Shown: positions 35,616 to 45,084, counted from the first letter of the stretch. The stretch: DNA of 64,000 nucleotides from Candidatus Sulfotelmatobacter kueseliae (GCA_900290255.1 OMOD01000111.1:89021-153020), one strand, 5' to 3'. Notes: a model not told the origin generated them from the sequence alone. Numbers and translations are program-made.

Positions 35616-38600
35616 TCACACCCTCTCAATCCTCACCAGAAATCCCTTGAACTCCGGCGTGAACGCATTCGGATCGATCACCGTTGGGGTCAGCTGGTTG
35701 GCGAGAGTCTTTGCCGTCTTGCCTTCGTCCTCCGCAATCCCGCGGAATCCCCAATGAATGGGTATGCCGATCTGAAACATCTCTTTGCCGTCAATCTGCA
35801 TCGGCCGGATTCGGCGCGTGACCATGGCTTTCGCTATGTATTGGCTGCGCGCGCTCGTGACCCGAACCTTCTCCCCGCCGCGAATGCCCATCCGGTCGGC
35901 CAGTTCCGCCGGCACTTCCACGAACGGCTCCGGCACCAGTTGCACGTTCATGGGATTGTTTTTTGTCCAGTAGTGATAGTGTTCGGTCAGCCGATAGGTC
36001 GTGCAGATGACGTTGAATCCCTGGTCGACCGTGCCGTACTTATCCATGTCGGTTTTGTATTTCTTGACGACCGGATTGGTCGACTGATTGGGATGCAGCG
36101 GATTCGCGATCGGGCTCTCGATCGGCTCGTAGAATTCAGGGAACGGCCCGTCCGCCATCGCGCCCAGCGGCACGAACAATCGCCCCACGCCCTCCGGATT
36201 CATAATGAAGGGGCCCATGTGGTCTTTGGGCGGGGAATCGGCCTTGAAATCGGGGATGTCGTTGCCGACCCACGACTGCTTGGCTTCGTCCCACCAAACC
36301 TGCCGTCGAGGCGGATCCCACGGCTTACCATTGACGTCGCACGAAGCGCGGTTGTAGAGCACACGCCGGTTCATCGGCCACGACCAAGCCCAGTTGGAAT
36401 AAATTCCCAGGCCGGAGGGATCTTCGGTTCCGCGCCGCTGCGTCATCGCGCCCGCTTCGGTCCACGAGCCGCAGTACAGCCAGTTGCCCGAGAGCGTCGT
36501 GCCGTCGTCTTTGAGCCAGGCAAAGCCGGGAAGTTGCTGGCCGGCCTTGATCGTGACATTCGTCTTCGGGTCGGTGAGATCGGCGAGCGCTTTGCCGTTG
36601 ATTTCCTTCGCAACCTCTGCCAGCGACGGATTGTACGGATTCGTGTAGGCAAACGACGCATTCAGGATCGGATCGGGAAACTTGCCGCCGTCCCTCTGAT
36701 AAAGCTCGCGCACTTTCAGGAAGATCGTCGCCAGGATTTCCTGATCCAGCTTGGCCTGCCCCGGCGGGGGCAGAGCGACGTTCTTCCACTGCAGCCAGCG
36801 GGCGGAATTGACAAACGTCCCGTCTTTCTCGGCAAAACCCGCACCCGGCAGGCGATACACAGTGGTGTTGATCTTCTTCATCTCGTCGGTCGAGATGCCC
36901 GGTGCGCGCCAGAATTCACTGGTTTCATCGGGATAGATTTCGCACACCACCAGCCAGTCCGCCTTCTTCAACGCATTAATGTTCTTCTCTGAATCCGGCC
37001 CGATCATCACGCCGTTCATGCCAAAGGCAAAAATGCCTTTCACTTTGCCTTCGTACATGTCGTTCCACAGGTTCACCCAGGAATAATTGCGGTCAATTTT
37101 CGGCAGATAGTGGAACGCCCAGTCGTTTTCTTTGGTCGCCGACGGGCCGTACATCGCTTTCAGAAGCGAAACCGCGAACTTCGGCGTGTTCGACCAGTAG
37201 TTGAACGAATCCCAGGGATCAGGTTTCGCCACGGTCGGGGTGATGCGCTTCAAATAGGCCGCAAGATCGGTGTCGGCGGGATTCGGCATCTTCAGGTAGC
37301 CGGGCAGAATGTCGAACACTCCCGCCATGTCGGTCGCGCCCTGAATGTTCGAGTGGCCGCGCAGCGCGTTGACGCCGCCGCCGGCGCGTCCCACGTTGCC
37401 CATCAGCAGTTGCAGAATCGCGGCCGTGCGGATGATCTGCGTGCCGAAGCTGTGCTGCGTCCAGCCCACGGCGTAAATGATTGTGGCGACCTTCTTCATG
37501 TCGCCGTCTTTGCGGATGGAAGTGAACAGGTCGGCGGCCTTCAGGAATTGATCCCGCGGAATGCCGGTGATTCGTTCGACCATCTCCGGCGTGTAGCGCT
37601 CATATTGTTTCTGCAGCAACTGGAACACGCAGCGCGGATGTTGCAGCGACAAATCGTAAGCCGTCTTCGGCGGAAGCATTGGCGGCGGAGGAGGCGCGCC
37701 TGGCGAGGCCTTCGGCACAGAGGAATGACTCGGTGGCGCTGCCACCTTCCCGTTTACATCCCCGCCCTCCTCATAGTTCCAGGTCGCTTTGTCGTAAACC
37801 TTCTTTTCCGGATCAAAGCCCGAGTACAAACCATCATCCGGCAGCTTGAATCCTTCCTTAATGACGAATGCGGCATTGGTGTAATTGACGAGATAATCGT
37901 GCGCGATGCGGTGGTTCTGAATGGCGTAGTTGATCAGACCACCGAGGAAGGCAATATCGGCCCCGGCGCGAATCTGCAGAAAAAGATCGGCGGTCGCGGC
38001 CGTGCGCGTCAGCCGCGGATCGACCACGATCATTCTGGCGTTGCGGTGCAGCTTGGCTTCAATCGCCCACTTGAAGCCGCAGGGATGGTTCTCAGCCGGA
38101 TTACCGCCCATGATCAACATCAAGTCGGTGTTCTTGATGTCAATCCAGCCATTGGTCATCGCCCCGCGTCCGAATGTTGGCCCCAAACTGGAGACCGTGG
38201 GGCCGTGTCAAACCCGGGCCTGGTTTTCCAGGTAGCAGACCCCCAGGCTGCGCATGCTCTTTACGACGAGATAATTGAATTCGTTGGTGTCGGTGCAGCC
38301 GCCGGTGAAGGCGATGCCTTCACAGCGGTTCACGGTGTGACCCGCCGCGTCGGTCTCGAGAAAAGTATCGTCGCGGGTCTTCTTCACTTTTTGCGCGATC
38401 TCGGCGTAGGCCTGCTCCCAGGAAATGTCTTCCCACTCGGTCGCCCCCGGCCGCCGCACCTGCGGTTTGAGCAGGCGGCGATCGTTCAGGATGTCCTGCT
38501 CGAGCGATGAGCCTTTGGGACAGAGCGTCCCGCGGTTGATGGGATGATCCGGATCGCCCTCGACGTGCACCACTTGCGGAATCGCGTTCTTCGCCTTGTC

Positions 38601-38789
38601 GCCCAGCGTGTAAATGATGACCCCGCAGCTCACCGAACAATACGGGCAGGTGCTGCGCGTTTCGCTGGCGCGCGAAATCTTCAGGCTCTGCGTTTGCGCG
38701 TAGACGGGCGTGAGGTCGAATCCCAGCGTGGACAGGCCTGCTCCACCGATGACTGCGCCCTTGAGAAACGTTCTGCGGGAGAATTCCAT
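35616..38789 (-). CDS. fdnG: Selenocysteine-containing formate dehydrogenase catalytic subunit (alpha)
   Basis: 1057 residues with TGA at 38208-38210 read as selenocysteine, Sec194. The frame continues on both sides with FdnG sequence: NQARV-U-HGPTVSSLGPTF. Tat signal MEFSRRTFLKGAVIGGAG, [4Fe-4S] cysteines C48/C51/C55/C90, then molybdopterin-guanine-dinucleotide-binding domains to the C-terminus. It oxidises formate to CO2 on the periplasmic side and passes electrons to FdnH-FdnI. A Pro-rich insert (residues about 349-374, with GAPPPPPMLPP) is unusual. GGAGG is placed six bases before ATG 38789. Conventional gene finders would split it into two genes at the TGA. Confidence 0.95.
38179..38207 (-). 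promoter_or_regulatory. Candidate SECIS hairpin after the selenocysteine TGA
   Basis: On the coding strand, three bases after TGA, GGCCCCA (38204-38198) pairs perfectly with TGGGGCC (38185-38179) around a 12-base loop CGGTCTCCAGTT. The loop carries GGTCT, the word contacted by SelB in E. coli SECIS elements. It lies closer to TGA than in E. coli fdhF, so a SelB of somewhat different register is implied. Confidence 0.7.
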
Positions 38790-38808
38790 CGAAACCTCCA
38801 GCACTCTG

Positions 38809-38831
38809 CCGCATGGGCGTTCACCATGCGG
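38809..38831. promoter_or_regulatory. Inverted repeat in the fdnG leader
   Basis: CCGCATGG (38809-38816) and CCATGCGG (38824-38831) are perfect inverses around seven bases. In the fdnG transcript the hairpin would end about 20 bases before ATG, next to the GGAGG ribosome site. It may be an operator or a translation-control hairpin. The rest of the gap to fdhE (38832-39185) holds a TTCGCG/TTTGCG word repeat at about 39019-39108 and no gene. Confidence 0.5.
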
Positions 38832-39016
38832 ACCTTGGGCAGCTGATCCCCAACTCAGGATGTGAAAGCGAAGTTGAAGGTTGCGGCCGCGGCGCCCCCA
38901 CGCCACACGGCCAGGTCACGTGCAAACCGATGCGGGAAAATATACCTCCAGTAAGGAGTCAAATGCAAATGGCCCTCGCATTAAGGATGGCGGACTTTTA
39001 GGATCTCGAAGGCCTC

Positions 39017-39108
39017 CTGCTTTGCGAACTTCGCGGCGCTTCTTCGCGAGCTTTGCGGTAGAAGATCTTAGACCGCAGAGTACGCCAAGGATTCGCGAAG
39101 GACGCGAA
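39017..39108. repeat. Intergenic word repeat (CTTTGCGAACTTCGCGG)
   Basis: CTTTGCGAACTTCGCGGC, CTTCTTCGCGAGCTTTGCGG on the left face GACCGCAGAGTACGCCAAGG and ATTCGCGAAGGACGCGAAG on the right, an imperfect inverse pair made of the words TTCGCG and CTTTGCG. It lies between the divergent fdnG and fdhE genes. Confidence 0.5.
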
Positions 39109-39185
39109 GAAGTCACCCGAAAAAACTCAAGCTGTACGACTACCCTCTCATTGCTCCTCCGGCTGGTTGCCTTGATAATGAGCCA

Positions 39186-39980
39186 ATGCCTGCCTCATCC
39201 TGGCAACGCCGCATCCAGCGTGCCCAAGAGCTCGCCGACCGGCGCCCTTTCGCGGCGGAAATCCTCGGCTTCTACATCCATGTTGCCCGTTTTCAGGAGA
39301 GCCTGCATCGTCAGCTGACCAGTTTCGTGCAACCGCCCTCAGCTTCCTTCGACCGTGAACTCAGCCAGGCCGAATTGGTGGAACTCAGCTCAAGATTTGA
39401 ATCGTTCCTTTCTCTAGCCGAGACTCACGGACCCCGGCAACTGTCCGAACTAAGCCGCGGTCTGCACGTCCGCGGCCCAAGCTTCTGGGAGGAACTCCTC
39501 AACGCCGCCTGGACCGCGCACGGCGCATCCGAAGCTCAGGACCTTTTGGCGCTGGCTGTTCTCCAGCCCTGGGCCGAGCTGCTGCGGGATCGTGCCACAC
39601 CGCGTCCGCCACTACATACCCTCGCGGTCTGTTCCTTTTGTCATCGCAAACCATGCGCGGGCGTGCTGCGGCCGATGGGCGATGGTGCCGCCCGGTCCAT
39701 GGTCTGTTCTTTCTGTTTGAACGAATGGGAATTTCGCCGCATTGTCTGCCCCGCCTGCGGCGAGGAAAACGATCAGAAGCTGCCCGTCTTTACCGCCAGC
39801 GATTTCGATCACATTCGGGTGGAGTGCTGCGACGCCTGCAAGACCTACATCAAGACCGTGGATCTCACCCAAGATGGTCACGCCGAGCCGGTGGTGGACG
39901 AACTGGCCTCTGCTCCACTCGACCTCTGGGCCCGCGACCGCGGCTATGCCAAGCTGCAAAACAACCTGCTCGGAATGTAG
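39186..39980 (+). CDS. fdhE: Formate dehydrogenase accessory protein FdhE
   Basis: 264 residues. Four CxxC pairs typical of FdhE: CSFCHRKPC, VCSFCLNEWEF, CPACGEEND and CCDACKTYI; iron-binding rubredoxin-like. FdhE is needed for maturation of respiratory formate dehydrogenases and interacts with the catalytic subunit. It is divergent from fdnG with about 400 bp between, supporting a shared formate regulon. No selA/selB genes are nearby. Confidence 0.93.
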   Translation: MPASSWQRRIQRAQELADRRPFAAEILGFYIHVARFQESLHRQLTSFVQPPSASFDRELSQAELVELSSRFESFLSLAETHGPRQLSELSRGLHVRGPSFWEELLNAAWTAHGASEAQDLLALAVLQPWAELLRDRATPRPPLHTLAVCSFCHRKPCAGVLRPMGDGAARSMVCSFCLNEWEFRRIVCPACGEENDQKLPVFTASDFDHIRVECCDACKTYIKTVDLTQDGHAEPVVDELASAPLDLWARDRGYAKLQNNLLGM

Positions 39981-40031
39981 CTCGCGACCGCAGGCGCGAA
40001 AATACGTATTATCTTTTCTCTTTACAATAAA

Positions 40032-40044
40032 TGACCATTGGTCA
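40032..40044. promoter_or_regulatory. Palindromic operator upstream of the TetR gene
   Basis: TGACCATTGGTCA is a perfect inverted repeat (six bases each side of one central base), 38 bp before the TetR ATG; a related word TGGTCA recurs at 40073-40078. The surrounding AT-rich stretch (TTTACA at 40021 and TAATGG at 40046) could be a promoter that the bound repressor would cover. TetR-family operators of this size and place usually mean autoregulation of the operon. Confidence 0.6.
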
Positions 40045-40081
40045 ATAATGGTTATTAGTCATAGTAGGACAGTGGTCACAT

Positions 40082-40750
40082 ATGCGCAGGAGTCAAACTG
40101 CAGCGCAACAGGATGATCGAGCGAAATGGCGGCCAATAAAGATGGGGCGCCGCGAGCGTCGTGCCGCCGAAACGCGGCTGCGGTTGTTCCGCTGTGCTCT
40201 GCAGCTCTTCTCCGAACGCGGCTTCTCCAATGTCACCGTGGAAGACATTACCGAATCTGCCGACGTCGGCAAGGGAACGTTTTTCAATTACTTCGACAGC
40301 AAGGAACACGTGCTTGGCGTAATGGCCGAGATCCAGATCGGCAAGGTCCGCGAAGCTCTCACGCAAGCCGAAGCCGGCGAGCGACCGATCCGCAGCGTTC
40401 TGCAGCATCTATTCAAGCATTTGGCAGAAGAACCTGGTCGCAGCCCCGATCTTGCCCGAACTCTCATCTCCTCCTTCCTGGCAAGCAAGAGGGTACGTGT
40501 TCTCGTGCACGAACACATGGCGAGAGGCCGCCGCAGCCTGGCTGCGATCTTTGCCATTGGACAACAAAGCGGAGAAATCGATCCGCGGCTCAAGAAAGAG
40601 AATCTGGCTCGGCTGCTTCAGCAGCAGGTGCTGGGAACGATTCTGCTTTGGTCGCTGCGCGGCGAGTTGCGACTCGAAAGCGCCATGGAAAATACCTTTC
40701 AACATTTCTGGAGAGCGATTGCTCGGCCCAGCGCAGAGGAAAGACAATGA
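40082..40750 (+). CDS. TetR/AcrR-family transcriptional repressor
   Basis: 222 residues. N-terminal HTH (about 25-70): RRAAETRLRLFRCALQLFSE, VTVEDITESADVGKGTFFNY, FDSKEHVLGV. The ligand-binding C-terminal domain is all-helical. It heads a seven-gene efflux operon and its stop overlaps the TolC start (ATGA), so it should control its own operon through the palindrome at 40032. In E. coli the equivalent regulator of ybhGFSR is CecR. ATG 40142 is a possible later start. Confidence 0.92.
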   Translation: MRRSQTAAQQDDRAKWRPIKMGRRERRAAETRLRLFRCALQLFSERGFSNVTVEDITESADVGKGTFFNYFDSKEHVLGVMAEIQIGKVREALTQAEAGERPIRSVLQHLFKHLAEEPGRSPDLARTLISSFLASKRVRVLVHEHMARGRRSLAAIFAIGQQSGEIDPRLKKENLARLLQQQVLGTILLWSLRGELRLESAMENTFQHFWRAIARPSAEERQ

Positions 40751-42084
40751 GGCAGGCGTGGCGTTTTCGATTGCTCTTTGTCGTTGCCTGCGTGTTTCAG
40801 GCGGCAGGAGTTGCGCAGAGCCAGGCCCCTTACCGCCTCACGCTCAAGGAGGCGATCGACAAGGCATTGCAGGCGAATCTTAGCGTTCTGGTTTCCGGTA
40901 CTCGCGTACACGAGTCCGAAGGCACAGCGGCTCGGCGTTTTTCCAATCTGCTTCCGCACGTGCGCACCGAGACTTACGCGAACTACCAGAACCGTAATCT
41001 GCGCGCTTTCGGCCTCTCCATTCCCGGCCTTCCCGTGCCCCAAGTGATCGGGCCGTTCTCGAATTACGATTTTCGGATCTACGCCGACCAGAGCATCCTG
41101 GATTTAGAGAGCTATCGATCGTGGAAAGCGAGCAAAGAAGAACTCGAATCCGGGAAGCTCGACTTCCAGGACGCTCGCGACCTGATCGTGCGCTCGGTCG
41201 CAAGTCTCTACCTGAACGGCCAGGCAGCGGAAGCCCGCATCGAAGCTGCGCACTCCCGGGTTCGGGCATCCGAAGCGCTCGACGCTCTGGCTCGTGCCAA
41301 GCATGATGCCGGCACAGCTACAGGAGTGGATGTACTGCGGGCACAAGTGCAACTGGCCAACGATCAGCAGGCTCTCCTGGTGGCTCAGAATCAGTACAAG
41401 CAGGCTTTGCTCGTGCTGGCACGAAGCATCGGCATTGATCCCGGCACGGAACTCGAACTGGCGGAGCCCTTGCAGTTTCAGCCGATTCCCACGTCGCAGG
41501 CGGAAACGGTGATTGCATCTGCCCTGTTCGCGCGATCCGATTACTTATCGCTCGCCAGCCAGCGCCAGAGTCTCACGGAGCAGCAGCGCGCCAACCGTGC
41601 CCGCTGGTATCCCAAGCTGAGCTTGAACGGAAACTACGGAGCCCTGGGGCGCAGCATGGGTGACCTGCGCGGCATCGGTCTCATCCAGGGCCAAATCGAT
41701 TTCACCATATTTGATCACGACCGCGAGGGCGAGGCGCAGGAACTCTCCAGCCGCATCGAACGTGTGGACGATCAACTGGCCGATCTTCGCCGCGGCATTG
41801 CAGAAGACATCCGCGAAGCACTGCTGAATCTTGAGTCTTCCTCCGATCAGGTGAAAGTCGCACAACAAGGCCGGGATCTGGCTGAGCGGGAGCTTGAATT
41901 AACGCAGGACCGCTTTCAGTCTGGCGTGACCAACAACGTTGAGGTCGTCACCGCGCAGGATGAGCTTGCCCGTGCCCAGGAAAACTACATTCTTGCGGTG
42001 GCCAGCTATTCCGACGCGAAATTTGCCCTGGCACGCGCGGCTGGAGGCACAGAGAAGAACCTGGGCCAGTACATGGCTCCGTAG
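40747..42084 (+). CDS. TolC-family outer-membrane efflux protein
   Basis: 445 residues. ATG 40747 overlaps the TetR stop. Signal peptide MRQAWRFRLLFVVACVFQAAGVAQ, then two long outer-membrane efflux repeats (LTLKEAIDKALQANLSVLVS; RARWYPKLSLNGNYGALG) rich in Ala/Gln/Glu helices. Forms the outer-membrane duct for the HlyD protein and ABC transporter that follow. The in-frame extension back to 40126 overlaps TetR and is rejected. Confidence 0.92.
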   Translation: MRQAWRFRLLFVVACVFQAAGVAQSQAPYRLTLKEAIDKALQANLSVLVSGTRVHESEGTAARRFSNLLPHVRTETYANYQNRNLRAFGLSIPGLPVPQVIGPFSNYDFRIYADQSILDLESYRSWKASKEELESGKLDFQDARDLIVRSVASLYLNGQAAEARIEAAHSRVRASEALDALARAKHDAGTATGVDVLRAQVQLANDQQALLVAQNQYKQALLVLARSIGIDPGTELELAEPLQFQPIPTSQAETVIASALFARSDYLSLASQRQSLTEQQRANRARWYPKLSLNGNYGALGRSMGDLRGIGLIQGQIDFTIFDHDREGEAQELSSRIERVDDQLADLRRGIAEDIREALLNLESSSDQVKVAQQGRDLAERELELTQDRFQSGVTNNVEVVTAQDELARAQENYILAVASYSDAKFALARAAGGTEKNLGQYMAP

Positions 42085-42130
42085 TTGTGAGGAGTACGCT
42101 CGACGCGAGTCACCGCGCAAGGACGAGGTC

Positions 42131-43189
42131 ATGAAAAAACGTCTTCCGCTGGTCATCGTTGTAGCTGCCGTAATCGTGGCAGTCATTTATTTCTATCCAC
42201 GCTGGACTGCAAAGCCTGCGCCGTCCAGCCATCTGATGCTTTCCGGGAACATCGAAGCTCACGAAAGCCTGGTCAGCTTCAAGGTGACCGGACGCATTAT
42301 CGAGTTGCCCGTCGAAGAAGGCCAGTGGGTACAGGCAGGCACACTGCTGGCGCGTCTCGATGATGCCGACTACCGCCAAAAGGTGGACATCGATGCCGCG
42401 AATTTGAAAGTGCGTGAGTCGAATCTTGCGCTTACCCTCGCCGGCAGCCGCGACCAGGAGATCAAAGCTGCGCAAGCCGCAATGCTCGATGCTCAGGCCG
42501 ACCTCCAGCAGAAGAAACTTGACGATGAGCGGGCGCAACGCCTTTTCTCAAAAGATGCGATCTCGGCGCAGGATCGCGATCTCTCCGCAACCGCCCTGAA
42601 GCGTGCCACTGCCGTTTACGAATCCGCACAGCAGCGCTACAACGAAGCCGTGGAAGGCAGCCGCAAAGAAGATATCCGTATTGCGCAGGCGAATGTCGGC
42701 GCGGCACGCCAGAGCCTCGGGCTGTCGCGCATCAATCTCGACTACACGCGTCTCATGGCTCCCAACCCGGGCGTGATCAGCGTGCGGCAAGCAGAACTCG
42801 GCGAGGTCGTTTCTCCCGGCACTCCCATCGTCACGCTCTCGGATCTGGATCACGTCTGGCTCCGCGCGTATGTTGCCGAGACCGATTTGGGCAGAATTCG
42901 CTGGGCTCAGGATGCCGCCATCACTACCGACACCTATCCGGGAAAGCAGTATCACGGACGAGTATCGTTCATTTCCTCCACTGCGGAGTTCACTCCGAAG
43001 AGCGTCCAGACTTACAAAGAACGTGTGACTCTCGTCTACCGCATCAAAATTGATGTGGACAATCCCAATCACGAATTGAAACCCGGCATGCCAGCCGATG
43101 CCTCGATCGACTTGTCTATCAACTCGGCTCCGCTGCCTGCGTCCCAGACTTCGAAACTCCAACCTCACTCGCGCACCGAGGGAGAGTAA
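42131..43189 (+). CDS. HlyD/YbhG-type membrane fusion protein
   Basis: 352 residues. One N-terminal membrane anchor (LPLVIVVAAVIVAVIYFY), a split lipoyl half (LSGNIEAHESLVSFKVTGRI, EEGQWVQAGTLLARLDD), a helical hairpin region (residues about 85-200) and the returning half (LMAPNPGVISVRQAELGEVV, LSDLDHVWLRAYVAETD). Links the inner-membrane ABC transporter to the TolC duct. GGACGAGG precedes ATG 42131. Its stop touches the next gene's GTG. Confidence 0.92.
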   Translation: MKKRLPLVIVVAAVIVAVIYFYPRWTAKPAPSSHLMLSGNIEAHESLVSFKVTGRIIELPVEEGQWVQAGTLLARLDDADYRQKVDIDAANLKVRESNLALTLAGSRDQEIKAAQAAMLDAQADLQQKKLDDERAQRLFSKDAISAQDRDLSATALKRATAVYESAQQRYNEAVEGSRKEDIRIAQANVGAARQSLGLSRINLDYTRLMAPNPGVISVRQAELGEVVSPGTPIVTLSDLDHVWLRAYVAETDLGRIRWAQDAAITTDTYPGKQYHGRVSFISSTAEFTPKSVQTYKERVTLVYRIKIDVDNPNHELKPGMPADASIDLSINSAPLPASQTSKLQPHSRTEGE

Positions 43190-44140
43190 GTGCCCGTTGA
43201 TCCCCAACCCGCGATTTTGGTGACTGGGCTGATCAAGAACTTCGGTGCGTTGTGTGCCGTGGATCGGTTGTCCTTTGACGTTCACGCCGGCGAAATCTTT
43301 GGACTCGTCGGTCCCGACGGAGCGGGCAAGACCACGACGCTTCGCATGCTGGCCGGAGTGATGCCACCGGATGAAGGTACAGCCATGGTCGCCGGCTTCG
43401 ACGTGGTTCATGACCCGGAAGGCGCCAAGCATCACCTCAGCTACATGCCGCAGCGTTTCGGGCTTTATGAAGATTTGACGGTGGACGAAAACATCGGCTT
43501 CTACGGCGATCTTTTTGGCGTGAGTCCGACGGAACGGCAGCAGCGTGCGAAGCAACTCTTGCAGGCCGCCGGCCTGAGTGAATTCCGCAGCCGGCTGGCC
43601 GGAAAACTCTCTGGCGGCATGAAGCAAAAGCTGGGACTGGTCTGCGCCCTCATCCATCGTCCCAGGGTGATTCTGCTCGATGAGCCCACAACGGGCGTGG
43701 ACCCCGTTTCCCGCCGCGATTTCTGGCGCATCCTGTACGAGCTGATCTCCGAAGGCGTCGCCATCCTCACCTCGACGGCTTACCTCGACGAAGCCGAGCG
43801 CTGCCATCGCGTTGCATTGCTGCACCAAGGCAAGTTGCTCTTCTGCGATACGCCCGCCGCGCTGAAATCCAGCTTCGGGAAGGACATCCTCTCGATTCCC
43901 TCATCCGCTGCCCGCCGCGTCCGGGTTGAACTTGAGCACGCGACCGGCATATCGAGCCTCGTCCTCTCGGGCGACAGCGTGCACCTGGTGGTGGACGAAT
44001 CCTCGCGCCGGATCCCGGAAATCGACTCGTTGTTGCGGAGAGCACAAGTGCCCTTTGATGCCATTCACCAGATCAAGCCGACGATCGAAGATTTATTCGT
44101 AGATGCGGTAACGAGCCAGGCCGCAGGGCGTAACCCATGA
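43190..44140 (+). CDS. ABC transporter ATPase 1 (YbhF N-half-like)
   Basis: 316 residues starting with GTG directly after the previous stop. Walker A GPDGAGKTTT (note Asp, as in E. coli YbhF), Q-loop YMPQRFGLYEDL, signature LSGGMKQKLG, Walker B VILLDEPTTGVDP. The H-loop reads ILTSTAYLDEAERC, lacking the switch histidine. C-terminal extension resembles DrrA-type tails. E. coli YbhF carries two fused ATPase domains; here they are split in two genes. Stop overlaps the next start by ATGA. Confidence 0.93.
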   Translation: MPVDPQPAILVTGLIKNFGALCAVDRLSFDVHAGEIFGLVGPDGAGKTTTLRMLAGVMPPDEGTAMVAGFDVVHDPEGAKHHLSYMPQRFGLYEDLTVDENIGFYGDLFGVSPTERQQRAKQLLQAAGLSEFRSRLAGKLSGGMKQKLGLVCALIHRPRVILLDEPTTGVDPVSRRDFWRILYELISEGVAILTSTAYLDEAERCHRVALLHQGKLLFCDTPAALKSSFGKDILSIPSSAARRVRVELEHATGISSLVLSGDSVHLVVDESSRRIPEIDSLLRRAQVPFDAIHQIKPTIEDLFVDAVTSQAAGRNP

Positions 44141-45084
44141 CCGGCGATCGCTCCGTCATCATCGACAATCTCGTGAAGCGGTTCGGCGATTTTGTCGCCG
44201 TCGATCACATCAGCCTGGAAACGCAGAAGGGCGAAATCCTTGGGTTCCTGGGGCCGAACGGCGCAGGCAAGTCCACCACCATCCGCATGCTTTGCGGCCT
44301 GCTGAAGCCGACCTCTGGAAACGCCCTGGTTGCGGGCTATGACGTTGCCAAGAAGCCGGAAGCAGTCCGCCAGAATATCGGGTACATGTCGCAGAAGTTT
44401 TCTCTTTACAACGATCTCAAGGTGATCGAGAACTTGCGGCTCTTCGCGGGGCTCTACAGTGTGCCTTCTCAGAACCTGAAAGAGCGCATCGACTGGTCGC
44501 TCGCAATGGCCAACCTCAAGGGACAGGAAGACCTGATCACCGGAACCCTGCCCGGCGGCTGGAAGCAGCGTCTGGCGCTCGGCTGCGCGGTTCTCCACCA
44601 GCCGCCCATCATTTTTCTTGACGAACCCACCAGCGGCGTCGATCCCATCTCGCGTCGCCAGTTCTGGGAACTCATTCACCACATGGCCGGCCAGGGAGTC
44701 ACTGTATTCGTGACCACCCATTACATGGAGGAGGCGGAATACTGCAATCGGCTCGCTCTGATTTTTCGCGGGAAGATGGTCGCCTTGGGCACGCCCTCCG
44801 AGCTCAAGCAGAAATACATGCGAGGCGAACTGCTGTTGGTTGAATGCGAACCGCTTGGCCGGGCGGTGGAGGCTCTCCAGCACGCTCCAAACATCATGGA
44901 CGCGGCCGTATTCCGCAACGCTCTCCACCTGGTAGTCCCCAATGCTACGTCGGCAATTCCCGAAGTGAGGAGCTATTTGCACGCGAAAGGCGTCACGGTC
45001 ACTCACGTCGAGAAGATCCGGCCTAGCCTGGAGGATGTTTTCGTCTCGCTCACGACGGACCGCTCGAGCAAGGAGGCCGCATGA
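44137..45084 (+). CDS. ABC transporter ATPase 2 (YbhF C-half-like)
   Basis: 315 residues. Walker A GPNGAGKSTT, Q-loop YMSQKFSLYNDL, Walker B IIFLDEPTSGVDP and an intact H-loop FVTTHYMEEAEYC. The signature motif is LPGGWKQRL instead of LSGG. It should pair with ATPase 1 to form an asymmetric dimer. ATG overlaps the preceding stop, and its own stop overlaps the permease start, so the block is translated together. Confidence 0.93.
   Translation: MTGDRSVIIDNLVKRFGDFVAVDHISLETQKGEILGFLGPNGAGKSTTIRMLCGLLKPTSGNALVAGYDVAKKPEAVRQNIGYMSQKFSLYNDLKVIENLRLFAGLYSVPSQNLKERIDWSLAMANLKGQEDLITGTLPGGWKQRLALGCAVLHQPPIIFLDEPTSGVDPISRRQFWELIHHMAGQGVTVFVTTHYMEEAEYCNRLALIFRGKMVALGTPSELKQKYMRGELLLVECEPLGRAVEALQHAPNIMDAAVFRNALHLVVPNATSAIPEVRSYLHAKGVTVTHVEKIRPSLEDVFVSLTTDRSSKEAA

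Noticed and set aside
38208-38210. TGA in fdnG as a nonsense mutation or frameshift marking a pseudogene
   Set aside because: It is at the exact selenocysteine position, the frame is kept on both sides, and a hairpin with a GGTCT loop follows; fdhE, fdnH and fdnI are intact.
37110-38510. Long open frame (466 codons) opposite fdnG
   Set aside because: Antisense shadow of the formate dehydrogenase alpha gene; Arg/Gly/Val-rich and without any family pattern. It runs across the Sec codon only because the stop is on the other strand.
40126-40746. N-terminal extension of the TolC-family protein
   Set aside because: It overlaps the whole TetR gene in another frame and lacks sense; the signal peptide begins at 40747.
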